This document shows positions 8,476-17,650 of a stretch of 64,000 nucleotides of DNA, in pieces (position 1 is the stretch's first letter; the number at the start of each line of letters is the position of its first letter). The notes beneath the pieces were generated by a model that searched no databases, was not told where the DNA came from, and worked only from the letters and a program-made list of their open reading frames with translations. Source of the DNA: Methylobacterium sp. NMS14P (GTDB lineage: Bacteria; Pseudomonadota; Alphaproteobacteria; Rhizobiales; Beijerinckiaceae); NCBI RefSeq assembly GCF_028583545.1, contig NZ_CP087106.1:1054001-1118000 (forward strand). The letters are read 5' to 3'. A program made the position numbers and the translations under genes.

Positions 8476-9843
8476 TCAGACCCGCTTGGCCAGGAGCTGC
8501 TCGATCAGCGAGCCGCCCTTGTCGATGGCGGCCAGCTCCTCGGCCACCGCGTTCACGGTGTCGCGGATCTGGTCGGGGGTGTGCTCGGACGTGAGGAAGA
8601 AGCGGAGGCGCGAGGCCCGCTCCGGCACAGCCGGGTGGATGATCGGCTGCACGTTGATGCCCCGCCGGAACAGCCGGTCCGACAGCGTCACCGCCTTCAG
8701 CGAGTCGCCGACGATGATCGGCACGACCGCGAGGCCGAGGCTGAAGCCGGTGTCGAGGCCGAGCTTCTTGGCGGTGGCCAGGAACAGGGTGCCGTTCTGG
8801 CGCAGGCGCTCGACCCGCTCCGGCTCGGCATGCATCACCGCGAGGGCCGCCTCGGCGGCGGCCGCGAGCGGCGGCGACATGCCGACGCTGTACACGAAGC
8901 CGCCGGCGGTGTGCTTCAGGTACTCGATCAGCGCGATCGGTCCGCAGATGTAGCCGCCGCAGGTGGACAGCGTCTTCGACAGCGTGCCCATCCAGATGTC
9001 GACCTCGCGGGGATCGACACCGCAATGCTCGAACAGGCCGGCGCCGGTGCGGCCGGTGACGCCCAGGCCGTGCGCCTCGTCGACCATCAGCCACGCGTCG
9101 TAGCGCTTCTTGAGGGCCACGAGCCCGGCGAGGTCCGGCGCGTCGCCGTCCATGCTGTAGAGGCCCTCGACCACGATCAGCGCCCGGCGATGCTCGTGGC
9201 GGGTCGACTGGAGCAGGGTCTCCAGCGCGTCGAGGTCGTTATGCGCGAAGGAGCGACGCTGGGCACCGGACAGCTGCGCGCCGGTGACGATGCTGTTGTG
9301 CGACAGGGCGTCGTGGAAGATCACGTCGCCGGCTTCCAGCAGCGCGCCGATGGTCGTGACGTTGGTGGCGTGGCCGCTCACCATCACCACGCAACCCTCG
9401 GACTGGTAGTGCTTGGCCAGCGCCTGCTCGAGGCTGATGTGCCCGGGCCGCTCGCCCGCGACCACGCGGCTCGCCGAGGACGAGGTGCCGTAGGCCTCGA
9501 TCGCCTCCCGGGCAGCGTTGCTCACCCGGGGGTGGCCGTTGAGGCCGAGGTAATCGTAGGACGAGAAGTTGGTGAAGCTCTTCTGGTCGATCCGCGTCGT
9601 GGCCCCGGCCTTGGCGTCGTGGACGCGGAAGAACGGGTTGCCCAGGCCAATCAGATCGGCCGCCTGGCGCTGGAGCTTCAGCTCGCGGTAGCCCGGCAGG
9701 TTCTCGAAGTTCTGCGCCGCCGACTTGCCGGCGGGAGAGGCCGTCTTGACGGGGGCCGGGCGCGGCGTCGCGCGCCCGAGCCGGTTGGTCACGAAGCCGG
9801 CGAGCGCCGCGCGCCCACCGTCCGGCCGTGCCGTGTCGGTCAT
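8476..9843 (-). CDS. PLP-dependent alpha-oxoamine synthase (RkpG-like; BioF/KBL/SPT family)
   Basis: This 455-residue enzyme is a fold-type I PLP protein of the alpha-oxoamine synthase family, which condenses an acyl thioester with an amino acid and releases CO2. Lys290 in GTLSKTL should form the PLP aldimine; Asp255 and His258 lie in VDEAHGLG, and SGHATN and SSYDYLGL are family landmarks. About 55 extra residues precede the core. The ATG overlaps the stop of the upstream PKS gene (ATGA at 9840-9843), so the two are translationally coupled. The natural reading is that this enzyme takes the acyl chain from the PKS carrier protein and releases it as an amino-ketone lipid, as in sphingoid-base synthesis. 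The amino acid used is unknown; RkpG of rhizobia is the closest named relative I recognise. Confidence 0.85.
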   Translation of the reverse strand: MTDTARPDGGRAALAGFVTNRLGRATPRPAPVKTASPAGKSAAQNFENLPGYRELKLQRQAADLIGLGNPFFRVHDAKAGATTRIDQKSFTNFSSYDYLGLNGHPRVSNAAREAIEAYGTSSSASRVVAGERPGHISLEQALAKHYQSEGCVVMVSGHATNVTTIGALLEAGDVIFHDALSHNSIVTGAQLSGAQRRSFAHNDLDALETLLQSTRHEHRRALIVVEGLYSMDGDAPDLAGLVALKKRYDAWLMVDEAHGLGVTGRTGAGLFEHCGVDPREVDIWMGTLSKTLSTCGGYICGPIALIEYLKHTAGGFVYSVGMSPPLAAAAEAALAVMHAEPERVERLRQNGTLFLATAKKLGLDTGFSLGLAVVPIIVGDSLKAVTLSDRLFRRGINVQPIIHPAVPERASRLRFFLTSEHTPDQIRDTVNAVAEELAAIDKGGSLIEQLLAKRV

Positions 9844-12800
9844 GAGTTGGTCTCTTTGATCTCGCTGGACGTCTGCTCGATGAGTTCCTTGAGAGGCGCG
9901 AGGATCTGCGCATCGACCTCACCGCCGACATGCTTCGAGACGAGGCTCATCGCGACGCCGGCCGTCTCGTCCATGGGCGCGGAAACCGCCTGAATTAAGG
10001 ACTCCGACAGCTCATTGACGGTCATGCCCGACGAAAGTCCGGCGGGCGGCGCGTCGAGGGCGAAGCGCTCCTGCAGGCTGGCGCCGAGCTCGACGCCCAT
10101 CAGCGAGTCGAGGCCGATCTCCGAGAGCTGGCGCACGCGGCTGATGTCGTCCTTCGGCAGCCGCAGGATGCGGGCGATGTCCTCGACGATCGCGTCCGAC
10201 ACGGTCTTGCGGACCGAGTCGATATCACCGCCCTTGAGCAGGGCCCCGATGTTGATCGCCTGGACGCCGCCGGCCTCGGCCTGCTGGTCGGACCCGAGCT
10301 CGGCGTAGCTCGGCGAGCGCATGGTGGCGAGACGCTCGCGCGCCTTGCCCCAGTGCATCGCCGCGATCGCGATCACGGCCTCGTCCGGGGACGCGCCCTG
10401 GCTTCCCAGCGCCTCGGCCATCAGGTCGAGGCAGCGGCGGGCCTCCATCGGCGTGACGCCGACGCGGCCGGCGAGGCCTTCCATGACCGCCTTGTTGCGG
10501 GCGAGCATGCCGACGTCGCCGATGGCTCCCCAGGCCACCGCCAGCGCGGGCAGGCCGCGGCGGCGGCGCTGCCGCGCCAGACCTTCCATGAAGCCGTTGG
10601 CGGCCACGTAGGAACCCTGGCCGGGATTGCCGATGAAGGTCGTCGCCGAGGAGAACAGGACGAAGTAGTCGAGGCTCCGGTCGCGGGTGGCGGCATCGAG
10701 GTGCTGGGCGCCGATCACCTTCGGGCCGATCACCGCGTCGAGCGCCGCGGCGTCGATGTTGGAGATCAGGCCGTCCTGGAGAACCGCCGCCGCGTGGAGC
10801 ACGCCGGCCAGCTTCTTGCCGCCCTGCTCGATCCCGGCGATGAGCCGGTCCACCGAGGCGCGGCTGGTGATGTCGACGGCCTTGGCCTCGACGGTCACGC
10901 CCCGCGCGGTGAGCTCCGCGACGATCGCCTTGGCCTCGTCGGTGGCCGCGCCTTTGCGGCCGGCCAGCACGAGGTGCTTGGCACCGCGGTCGATCAGCCA
11001 CCGCGCCGCCTCCAGGCCGAAGCCGCCGAGGCCGCCGGTCAGCAGGTGGACGCCCTCGGCCGAGACCGTGAACGGCCGGGCCGTGTCCTTCATGATTGTG
11101 CCGGCCTTGGGCGGGCTGATCACGATCTTCCCGATGTGGCCGGACTGCTGCATCAGCCGGAACGCGTCCGAGGTCTCGGCCGCCGTGAAGGGCTGGTACG
11201 GCAGGGGCTTCAGGCCGCCGTCGTTGAACAGGGCCATCACCTCGCGGAACATCCGCGCGCCGTCGTCGCCCTGGTGCTGGATCACCTGGTCGAGGTCGAC
11301 GCCGAAGTAGCTGAGGTTCCGCCGGAACGGGCGCAGGCCGATATGGGTGTTGGCGACGTAGTCGCGCTTGCCCAGCTCGACGAACCGGCCGAAGGGCCGG
11401 AGCGCGTTGAGCGAGCGCTCCATCGCCTCGCCGAACAGGCTGTTCAGCACAATGTCGACGCCGTCACCGGTGATCGCCCGGACCTCGTCCACGAAGGCGA
11501 GGGAGCGGGAATCGAGCACGTGCTCGGCGCCCAGTGCCTTCACGAGCGCCCGCTTCTCGCGGGAGCCGGCGGTGGCGATGACCCGCGCACCCTTCAGCTT
11601 GGCGATCTGCAGGGCCGCGAGGCCGACGCCGCCCGCGCCGCCGTGGACCAGCACCCACTCGCCGCGCCGCATCCGGGCGCAGGAGACGAGGCCGTAATAG
11701 GCGGTGAGGAAGGCCACCGGCACGGTGGCGGCCGCCATCGGGTCGAGGCCCTGCGGCATCGGCGCGACGACGAGGTCGGGCACCACGATGTGCGTGGCGA
11801 AGCCGGACTGGGCGAAGGCGACGACCGGATCGCCGACCTTGAAGCCCTTCACACCCGGACCGACGGCCGTGACGCGACCGGCACACTCGAGGCCGAGGCG
11901 GGGGCCGGCGAATCCGTCCTCCAGGATCTCCTCGGGCAGCATCGAGAGCGCCCAGAGAACGTCGCGGAAGTTGAGGCCGGTGGCCTCGACCGCGATCTCC
12001 ATCTCGCCCTTGCCGGGGGTGCGGCGCTCGGCGGGACCCCAGACCATCTCGCTGAGGCCGCCGGTGTTGCTGCGCTCCAGGCGCGCGGCCTCGGCCGGGA
12101 CGGCATCGGCCGGATCCCGGTGCTGCGGCCGGCCGGCGTGGAAGCGCACGACCTGGGTCCGCTCGTCGTCCAGCACGATCTCGGTCTCCGGGGTGCCGGA
12201 GAGGATGAGGTCGCGCAGGCGCTCGGAGGCGCGCTTCGACGACATCTCGGGGGAGAGGTCGATGCGGCGGACGTCGAGGTTCGGGGCCTCGTTGGCGAGC
12301 GTGCGGGAGAAGGCCCACACGCCGGCTTCGATGTTGGTGGTCTGGCCGCCGCGGTCGCGGGTGGCGCCGGGCGCCACGACCCAGAGCTTGGTCTGGCGGG
12401 ATCCCAGGTGCTCAGTGCAGCGCTTCAGGCTGAGGCAGCGGTCGCGCAGCCGCTCGGACGCCTCGCCGCCGCGGGTGAAGGCGCCGGCCAGGAACACCAC
12501 CGTGTCGGGGGTCTCCTTCTCCAGCTCCATCAGGGAGGTCTCGGAGTCGAGGATGATCGAGACGTGCACGCCGCCCGCGACCAGCAGGGTCGCCAGGGAG
12601 GAGGCGGTCTCGGCCGCGAACTCGTCGTCCGAGCCGATGATGAAGGCGAAGCTCTGGGCCGGAGCCGGGCCGGGACGCACCGGCGCCTCGGCCGTCAGCA
12701 GCAGGTCGTCGCCGTTGGCGGACGCGGCCCGCTCGACCTCGACCTTGACCAGGCCGTGGGCGCTCAGGACGCGCTGCCAGCCCTCGATATCCTCGAGCCG

Positions 12801-15800
12801 GCCCACGGGCAGGCCGCCCGCGGCCTCCTCGAACCAGCCGGCCGTGAGGCCGAACACGAGGTCGCGGAACAGGGAGGCCCCCGGCTCCACGGCCACCAGC
12901 AGGCCACCGGTGGCGAGCGCCCCGGCGAGCTGGCCCGGCAGGCCGCGGTCGCCGCGGTGCAGGCTGCCCGACGCCAGGATCAGGTCGAAGCTGCCGGGCG
13001 CGAGCTCCTCGGCGGTCTCGACCACGGCGGCGGCGCGTCCGAGGGACAGGCGGGCGCGCTCGGCGAGCCGGCGGTCGGTCTCGAAGACGGTGAGCCGGGC
13101 CTCGGCGGCGGCCGCGAAGGTCGCGGTCTGGGCCGAGAGCGGGCCGAAGCCCACCTGCAGGACCCGCAGCGCCCGCTCCTTCGGGAGCTGGGCACGGCTC
13201 CGCTCGATCAGGTCGGCGACCACGTCGGCGCCGTGGCGCGCGGTGGCCGAGCGCAGCACGAAGGCGTCGATCGCCCCCTGCGGCAGGGCCGGCGCGTCGC
13301 TCAGCGTGCCGGCGAGCAGCCGGTCGACCAGGGCGCCGACATCGGCGATCAGCACCAGTTCGGCCGAGAGGTCCGGGTGGTCACCGGCGATCCAGCGCAT
13401 GATCTCGTCGGGCGCCGGCAGGGCGGAACCGTCGCCGAGCGTCCAGTTCTGGCCCGCGCGCTCGGCGAGGCCGCTGCTCTCCAGGGCGTAGAGGGCGTTC
13501 AGCAGCCAGGGGCGCAGGGCCTCCGGCACGCGGCTGTCGGTGACCGAGACGGTCGCGCCCTGCGCCAGCCCGGAGGCGAGGCGGTAGGCGAGCGACGTGG
13601 CCCAGCCCTCCAGCAGCAGGTGGCCCGGCGAGAGGGCGGCGTCGGCCGGCCCCTTCGCCTCGGCGGCGAGCGGGCGCAGCCGGGCGGCCACGCTCGGGCG
13701 GCGCTCCATCGGGATCGCGGTCGGCTCGGTGGCGAGCTCCGGCACCTGCGAGATCGCGAAGGCCGAGAGGTCGCCGCCGCTCTTGGCGCGCAGGGCCTGG
13801 AACCGACCCTCGCGGATCGTCGCGATGACCGCGCCCTCGGCGTCGAGGAGCGTGAAGTCCGCCAGGATCGAGCGCTCGTTGCAGCGGCGGGTGCGGATGA
13901 TCGAGCGGGCGATCACCGCGCCGGGGCGCAGCAGCCGGACCTCGCCGAAGCGCACCGGGATGTAGGCCTTGCCGCCGTTCTCGCCGAGCAGGTCGGCGAA
14001 CAGCAGGATCAGCCCGTGGAAGCAGGCGTCGAGCCGGTTCGGCACGAGGGCGTAGCGGGTGTCGGGCTCGGCCGGCAGCAGGTCGGACACGATGGTGGCG
14101 TCGTCGAGCCGGGCGCTCATCGCCACCTGCTGGAAGCTCGGGCCGAAGCCGAGCCCGGAGGCGAGGGCCTTGGCGTAGAGCGCGTCGCCGGTGAGCACGT
14201 GGTCGCCCGCGGTCTCGAAGCTGAAGCCGTCGAGTTCCGGCGCCTTCGGAGCCGAGAAGGTGCCCTCGACGATCTTGGCCTGGGCGTGGAGCTGCCAGGG
14301 CGTCTGGGTCAGGCGCGGGCGGCTCAGCACCTGGATGCCGTTGCCGGAGCCCGACAGGCGCACCGCGACCTCGCGCAGGGCGTCCTCGGCGAACACCATC
14401 GGCGCCACGATCTCGAAGTCGGCGAGCACGACCTCGTCGTCGCGCAGGGCCTCGCGGACGCAGGCCAGCGCCATCTCGACGAAGCCGGCGCCCGGCATGA
14501 TCACCTGGCCGTCGACCTTGTGATCCTCCAGTTCCGGCACGGTCACCGGGTCGACGAAGCCGTTCCACTCCAGCCCGTCGAAGGTCGTGCGCGACCCGAT
14601 CAGCGGGTGGTAGGGGCGGGCGCTCATCGCGCCCACGCCCTCGGTGGTGTCGGCGAGGCGGAACGGGCGGCGCTGCCACGGGTAGGAGGGCAGGCGCACG
14701 TCGCCCTTCGGCGCGTCGCCGAACAGCAGCGTCTCGTCGACCTGCGCGCCCTGGACGAGGGCGGCGCTGACCGCCTTGGCGATCGGGTCGCCGCCGGAGG
14801 CCTTGCGGTGCATCACGCCGACCGTGGCGGTCTCGATGCCCAGAGGCTCGACCGCGTCGCCGACATGGGACATCAGGGTCGCGCGCGGGCCGACCTCCAC
14901 GAAGACGCGGGCGCCGCGGCGGGTGGCGTCCTGCACCGCCTCGCAGAAGCGCACCGGCTCGCGGATGTTGCGCCACCAGTAGCCGGCGCCGAAATGGGAG
15001 CCGTCGAGCACGCTGCCCGTGACGGTGGAGACCATCGCGGTGGCGCCGGCCTTCGCCTTCAGCCCCGCGAGGTCCCGCAGCAGCGGCTTCTCGGTCGGGT
15101 CCATCAGCCTTCCGTGGAAGGCGTAGGCGAGATCGAGCTTGCGGCCGCGGCGGCGCTTGCGCGACAGGGCCTTGAGGGCGGCGTCGATGTCGGCCACCGG
15201 CCCGGCGACCGTGACGGCCTTGGGGCTGTTGTAGGCGGCGATGTCGAGGGTCGGGTAATCCTTGAGGAAGGTCTCGACCTCCTCGGACGGCATCAGCAGC
15301 ACCGCCATGGTGCCCTGGCCGTGCGTCGTCTCCTGGTGGTGGCTGCGGTAGTAGATGACCCGGACCGCGTCCTCCAGGCTCAGGATCCCGGCGGCCTCGG
15401 CGGCCGCGATCTCGCCCACGCTGTGGCCGAGCACGTAGGACGGGATCAGGCCCTTCGCCTTGAGCGCGGCCGTCGAGGCGCTCTCGATGGCGAAGATCAG
15501 CGGCTGGGAGACGCTGGTCAGCGCGAGGCGCTCGTCGAGGTCGTCGGCGTAGAGCGCGTCCTTCAGAGACCAGTCCGAGTAGACCCGGAACAGGGTGTCG
15601 ATCCGGTCGAAGGTCGCGCGGAAGGTCGCGTTCTCCTCGTAGGCCTCGCGGCCCATCCCGGCCCACTGGCTGCCGTTGCCCGAGTAGATGAAGGCCACTT
15701 CGGCGACGCGGTCGACCGCGGTGCCGGTGAAGGCGTCCGGCGTGTCCTCGCCCTCGCCGACGGCGCGGAGCGCGGCGGCGACGTCGGCCTTGCCGTCGAG

Positions 15801-17282
15801 CGCGACGGCGAGGCGGGCGGGCATGCGCTCGCGGCGATGCGCCACCGCGGCCGCCACGGTCGCGACCTGCTCGGGGGCGGCCTCGAGGCGTTCGGCGTAG
15901 TCGAGGGCGAGCTCGTTCAGGGCCGCCCGGCTCTGCGCCGAGAGCAGCAGCACCTGGGCCTGGGGCTCAGCGGTCGCCGCGGCGGGCTTCGACCAGGCCG
16001 GGGCGTCGGTGATGACGACGTGGGCGTTGGTGCCGCCGAAGCCGAAGGAGTTGACGCCGGCGAAGCGCTCGCGGCCGTTGCGGCCGATCTTCAGCGGCGC
16101 GCGCACGACGTCCAGGTTGAGCTCGCCGAAGGGGATCTCGGGATTGAGCTCGGCCGCGTGCAGCGACGGCGGCACGAGGTCGTGCTCCAGGGCGAGCGTC
16201 GCCTTCATCAGGCCGGCGAGGCCGGAGACCGGCTCGGTGTGGCCGATGTTGGTCTTGATCGAGCCGATCGGCAGCGGCGCCTGCCGGCCGCGGCCGAGCT
16301 TCGAGCCGATGGCCGAGGCCTCGATCGGGTCGCCCACCGGCGTGCCGGTGCCGTGCGCCTCCATGAAGGCGAGGTCGTCGAGCCGGATCTCGGCCTCGCG
16401 GTAGACCTTCTCCAGCAGGGCGCCCTGGGCGTAGCCCGAGGGGAGGGAGATGCCGGTGGTCCGGCCGTCGGAGTTGATGCCGGAGGCGGCGACCACGGCG
16501 CGCACGGTGGCGCCGTTGCGCCGCGCGGCCTCGGCCGACTGCAGCACGAACACCACGCCGCCCTCCGAGCGCACGTAGCCGTCGGCGTTCTTGGAGAACG
16601 CCTGACACAGGCCGGTGCGCGAGAGCATCTGCGCGGTGGAGAAGCAGATGAAGTTGAACGGGCTCGCCAGCACGTTCACGCCGGCGACGACCGCGGTGTC
16701 CACGCGGCCCGACCGGATCGCCTGCACGGCGTTGTCGAAGGCGACGAGCGAGGACGAGCAGGCCGTGTCGACCGTGAAGCTCGGGCCCTTCAGGTCGAAG
16801 ATGTAGGAGATGCGGTTCGAGATGATCGAGAGCGTGTTGCCGGTCGCCGCGTAGGCGTCGCCCGACGGCGCGTCGAGGATGCGCAGGTTGCCGTAATCGA
16901 GGGACGAGGCGCCGACGAACACGCCGATATTGCTGCCGGCGACGCTCGACGGGCGCAGGCCCGCGTCCTCGAGGGCTTCCCAGGTCAGCTCCAGCAGCAT
17001 CCGCTGCTGCGGATCCATCTGCTCGGCCTCGCGGGGCGAGATGCCGAACACCGCCGGATCGAACGACCACACGTCGTCGATGACACCCGCCGCCCAGGTG
17101 TAGCTCTTGCCGCGCTCATGGGCGCGCGGGTGGGCGAACCGCTCCAGGGAGAACCGGTCGGCCGGCACCTTGCTGACGGCGCAGCGCCCCTCGGAGAGGA
17201 GTGACCACAGGCCGTCCACGCTGGGGGCCCCGGGCAGTCGGCATGCGCGTCCGACGATCGCAATGTCTGTACGTTGTGTCAC
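9840..17282 (-). CDS. Type I reducing polyketide/fatty-acid synthase KS-AT-DH-(MT-like)-ER-KR-ACP (RkpA-like)
   Basis: A single 2480-residue multidomain synthase. KS spans about residues 4-430 (Cys175 in DTACSSS, His310, His348). AT spans about 525-830 (Ser621 in GHSVGE, His723). DH spans about 885-1165 (His921 in HKVDGQVIMP, Asp1085). A degenerate methyltransferase-like stretch lies at about 1365-1530, where VLQVGFGPLSA replaces a normal SAM motif. ER spans about 1740-2055 (HGGAGGVGL at 1880), KR about 2075-2310 (TGGLGGFG at 2082, Tyr2225), and ACP about 2345-2435 (LSEIGLDSL, Ser2393). It carries a full reductive loop and no thioesterase, so the product should be a saturated, fatty-acid-like chain released by the coupled oxoamine synthase. 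GTG 17282 starts just before TDIAIVG; GTG 17297 and ATG 17432 are alternatives. Organisation matches RkpA of rhizobial K-antigen loci. Confidence 0.92.
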   Translation of the reverse strand: MTQRTDIAIVGRACRLPGAPSVDGLWSLLSEGRCAVSKVPADRFSLERFAHPRAHERGKSYTWAAGVIDDVWSFDPAVFGISPREAEQMDPQQRMLLELTWEALEDAGLRPSSVAGSNIGVFVGASSLDYGNLRILDAPSGDAYAATGNTLSIISNRISYIFDLKGPSFTVDTACSSSLVAFDNAVQAIRSGRVDTAVVAGVNVLASPFNFICFSTAQMLSRTGLCQAFSKNADGYVRSEGGVVFVLQSAEAARRNGATVRAVVAASGINSDGRTTGISLPSGYAQGALLEKVYREAEIRLDDLAFMEAHGTGTPVGDPIEASAIGSKLGRGRQAPLPIGSIKTNIGHTEPVSGLAGLMKATLALEHDLVPPSLHAAELNPEIPFGELNLDVVRAPLKIGRNGRERFAGVNSFGFGGTNAHVVITDAPAWSKPAAATAEPQAQVLLLSAQSRAALNELALDYAERLEAAPEQVATVAAAVAHRRERMPARLAVALDGKADVAAALRAVGEGEDTPDAFTGTAVDRVAEVAFIYSGNGSQWAGMGREAYEENATFRATFDRIDTLFRVYSDWSLKDALYADDLDERLALTSVSQPLIFAIESASTAALKAKGLIPSYVLGHSVGEIAAAEAAGILSLEDAVRVIYYRSHHQETTHGQGTMAVLLMPSEEVETFLKDYPTLDIAAYNSPKAVTVAGPVADIDAALKALSRKRRRGRKLDLAYAFHGRLMDPTEKPLLRDLAGLKAKAGATAMVSTVTGSVLDGSHFGAGYWWRNIREPVRFCEAVQDATRRGARVFVEVGPRATLMSHVGDAVEPLGIETATVGVMHRKASGGDPIAKAVSAALVQGAQVDETLLFGDAPKGDVRLPSYPWQRRPFRLADTTEGVGAMSARPYHPLIGSRTTFDGLEWNGFVDPVTVPELEDHKVDGQVIMPGAGFVEMALACVREALRDDEVVLADFEIVAPMVFAEDALREVAVRLSGSGNGIQVLSRPRLTQTPWQLHAQAKIVEGTFSAPKAPELDGFSFETAGDHVLTGDALYAKALASGLGFGPSFQQVAMSARLDDATIVSDLLPAEPDTRYALVPNRLDACFHGLILLFADLLGENGGKAYIPVRFGEVRLLRPGAVIARSIIRTRRCNERSILADFTLLDAEGAVIATIREGRFQALRAKSGGDLSAFAISQVPELATEPTAIPMERRPSVAARLRPLAAEAKGPADAALSPGHLLLEGWATSLAYRLASGLAQGATVSVTDSRVPEALRPWLLNALYALESSGLAERAGQNWTLGDGSALPAPDEIMRWIAGDHPDLSAELVLIADVGALVDRLLAGTLSDAPALPQGAIDAFVLRSATARHGADVVADLIERSRAQLPKERALRVLQVGFGPLSAQTATFAAAAEARLTVFETDRRLAERARLSLGRAAAVVETAEELAPGSFDLILASGSLHRGDRGLPGQLAGALATGGLLVAVEPGASLFRDLVFGLTAGWFEEAAGGLPVGRLEDIEGWQRVLSAHGLVKVEVERAASANGDDLLLTAEAPVRPGPAPAQSFAFIIGSDDEFAAETASSLATLLVAGGVHVSIILDSETSLMELEKETPDTVVFLAGAFTRGGEASERLRDRCLSLKRCTEHLGSRQTKLWVVAPGATRDRGGQTTNIEAGVWAFSRTLANEAPNLDVRRIDLSPEMSSKRASERLRDLILSGTPETEIVLDDERTQVVRFHAGRPQHRDPADAVPAEAARLERSNTGGLSEMVWGPAERRTPGKGEMEIAVEATGLNFRDVLWALSMLPEEILEDGFAGPRLGLECAGRVTAVGPGVKGFKVGDPVVAFAQSGFATHIVVPDLVVAPMPQGLDPMAAATVPVAFLTAYYGLVSCARMRRGEWVLVHGGAGGVGLAALQIAKLKGARVIATAGSREKRALVKALGAEHVLDSRSLAFVDEVRAITGDGVDIVLNSLFGEAMERSLNALRPFGRFVELGKRDYVANTHIGLRPFRRNLSYFGVDLDQVIQHQGDDGARMFREVMALFNDGGLKPLPYQPFTAAETSDAFRLMQQSGHIGKIVISPPKAGTIMKDTARPFTVSAEGVHLLTGGLGGFGLEAARWLIDRGAKHLVLAGRKGAATDEAKAIVAELTARGVTVEAKAVDITSRASVDRLIAGIEQGGKKLAGVLHAAAVLQDGLISNIDAAALDAVIGPKVIGAQHLDAATRDRSLDYFVLFSSATTFIGNPGQGSYVAANGFMEGLARQRRRRGLPALAVAWGAIGDVGMLARNKAVMEGLAGRVGVTPMEARRCLDLMAEALGSQGASPDEAVIAIAAMHWGKARERLATMRSPSYAELGSDQQAEAGGVQAINIGALLKGGDIDSVRKTVSDAIVEDIARILRLPKDDISRVRQLSEIGLDSLMGVELGASLQERFALDAPPAGLSSGMTVNELSESLIQAVSAPMDETAGVAMSLVSKHVGGEVDAQILAPLKELIEQTSSEIKETNS

Positions 17283-17650
17283 GTTCGGTTCGCACACGCT
17301 CGTTATCGGAAGTCGGCTCGGCTCTCGACGAGTGAGTACCCTCTCACCCCTTACTGTGGCACCATTGCGGTGTCCAACCAGCCCCAACGCGAGGTCATCC
17401 CTGCGTGGCAAAATTGCCAGAGGCTGTGACATGTATTCATCAGAAGCTTATCCAATTCCTACGGCCAAAATGCCAAGTTTGGACCGCAGGACCGGCTGTC
17501 GAGACGCGGGCTCGATCACGAGAAAGCCACAGTTGCGCCTCCGCGGCCGCGGTCCGTCTAGCGGCATCGATGCCGATTCCGGAAGAAACCTTCGCGATGT
17601 CGCGCATCCCCCGCACAGAAATCCGGGTCCGCGGGCCCGCGCGGCGTTGA
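17283..17650. promoter_or_regulatory. Promoter/leader region upstream of the PKS gene, with a palindrome
   Basis: These 368 bases lie between ugd and the PKS gene, both on the minus strand, and are clearly less GC-rich around 17410-17480. TGGCAA and TTGCCA form an inverted repeat with a 2-base spacer at 17406-17419. Upstream on the minus strand I read TTGGCA, 17 bases, GGATAA as a possible promoter. I see no gene here. Confidence 0.45.

Noticed and set aside
10353..17204. A very long plus-strand open frame opposite the PKS gene
   Set aside because: It is an antisense shadow caused by high GC and the codon pattern of the PKS. Its translation is low-complexity His/Arg/Gly/Ala-rich with no domain.
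16985..17432. Extension of the PKS to ATG 17432
   Set aside because: The extra 50 residues do not resemble a ketosynthase N-terminus and overlap the AT-rich promoter-like region; GTG 17282 places the start directly before TDIAIVG.
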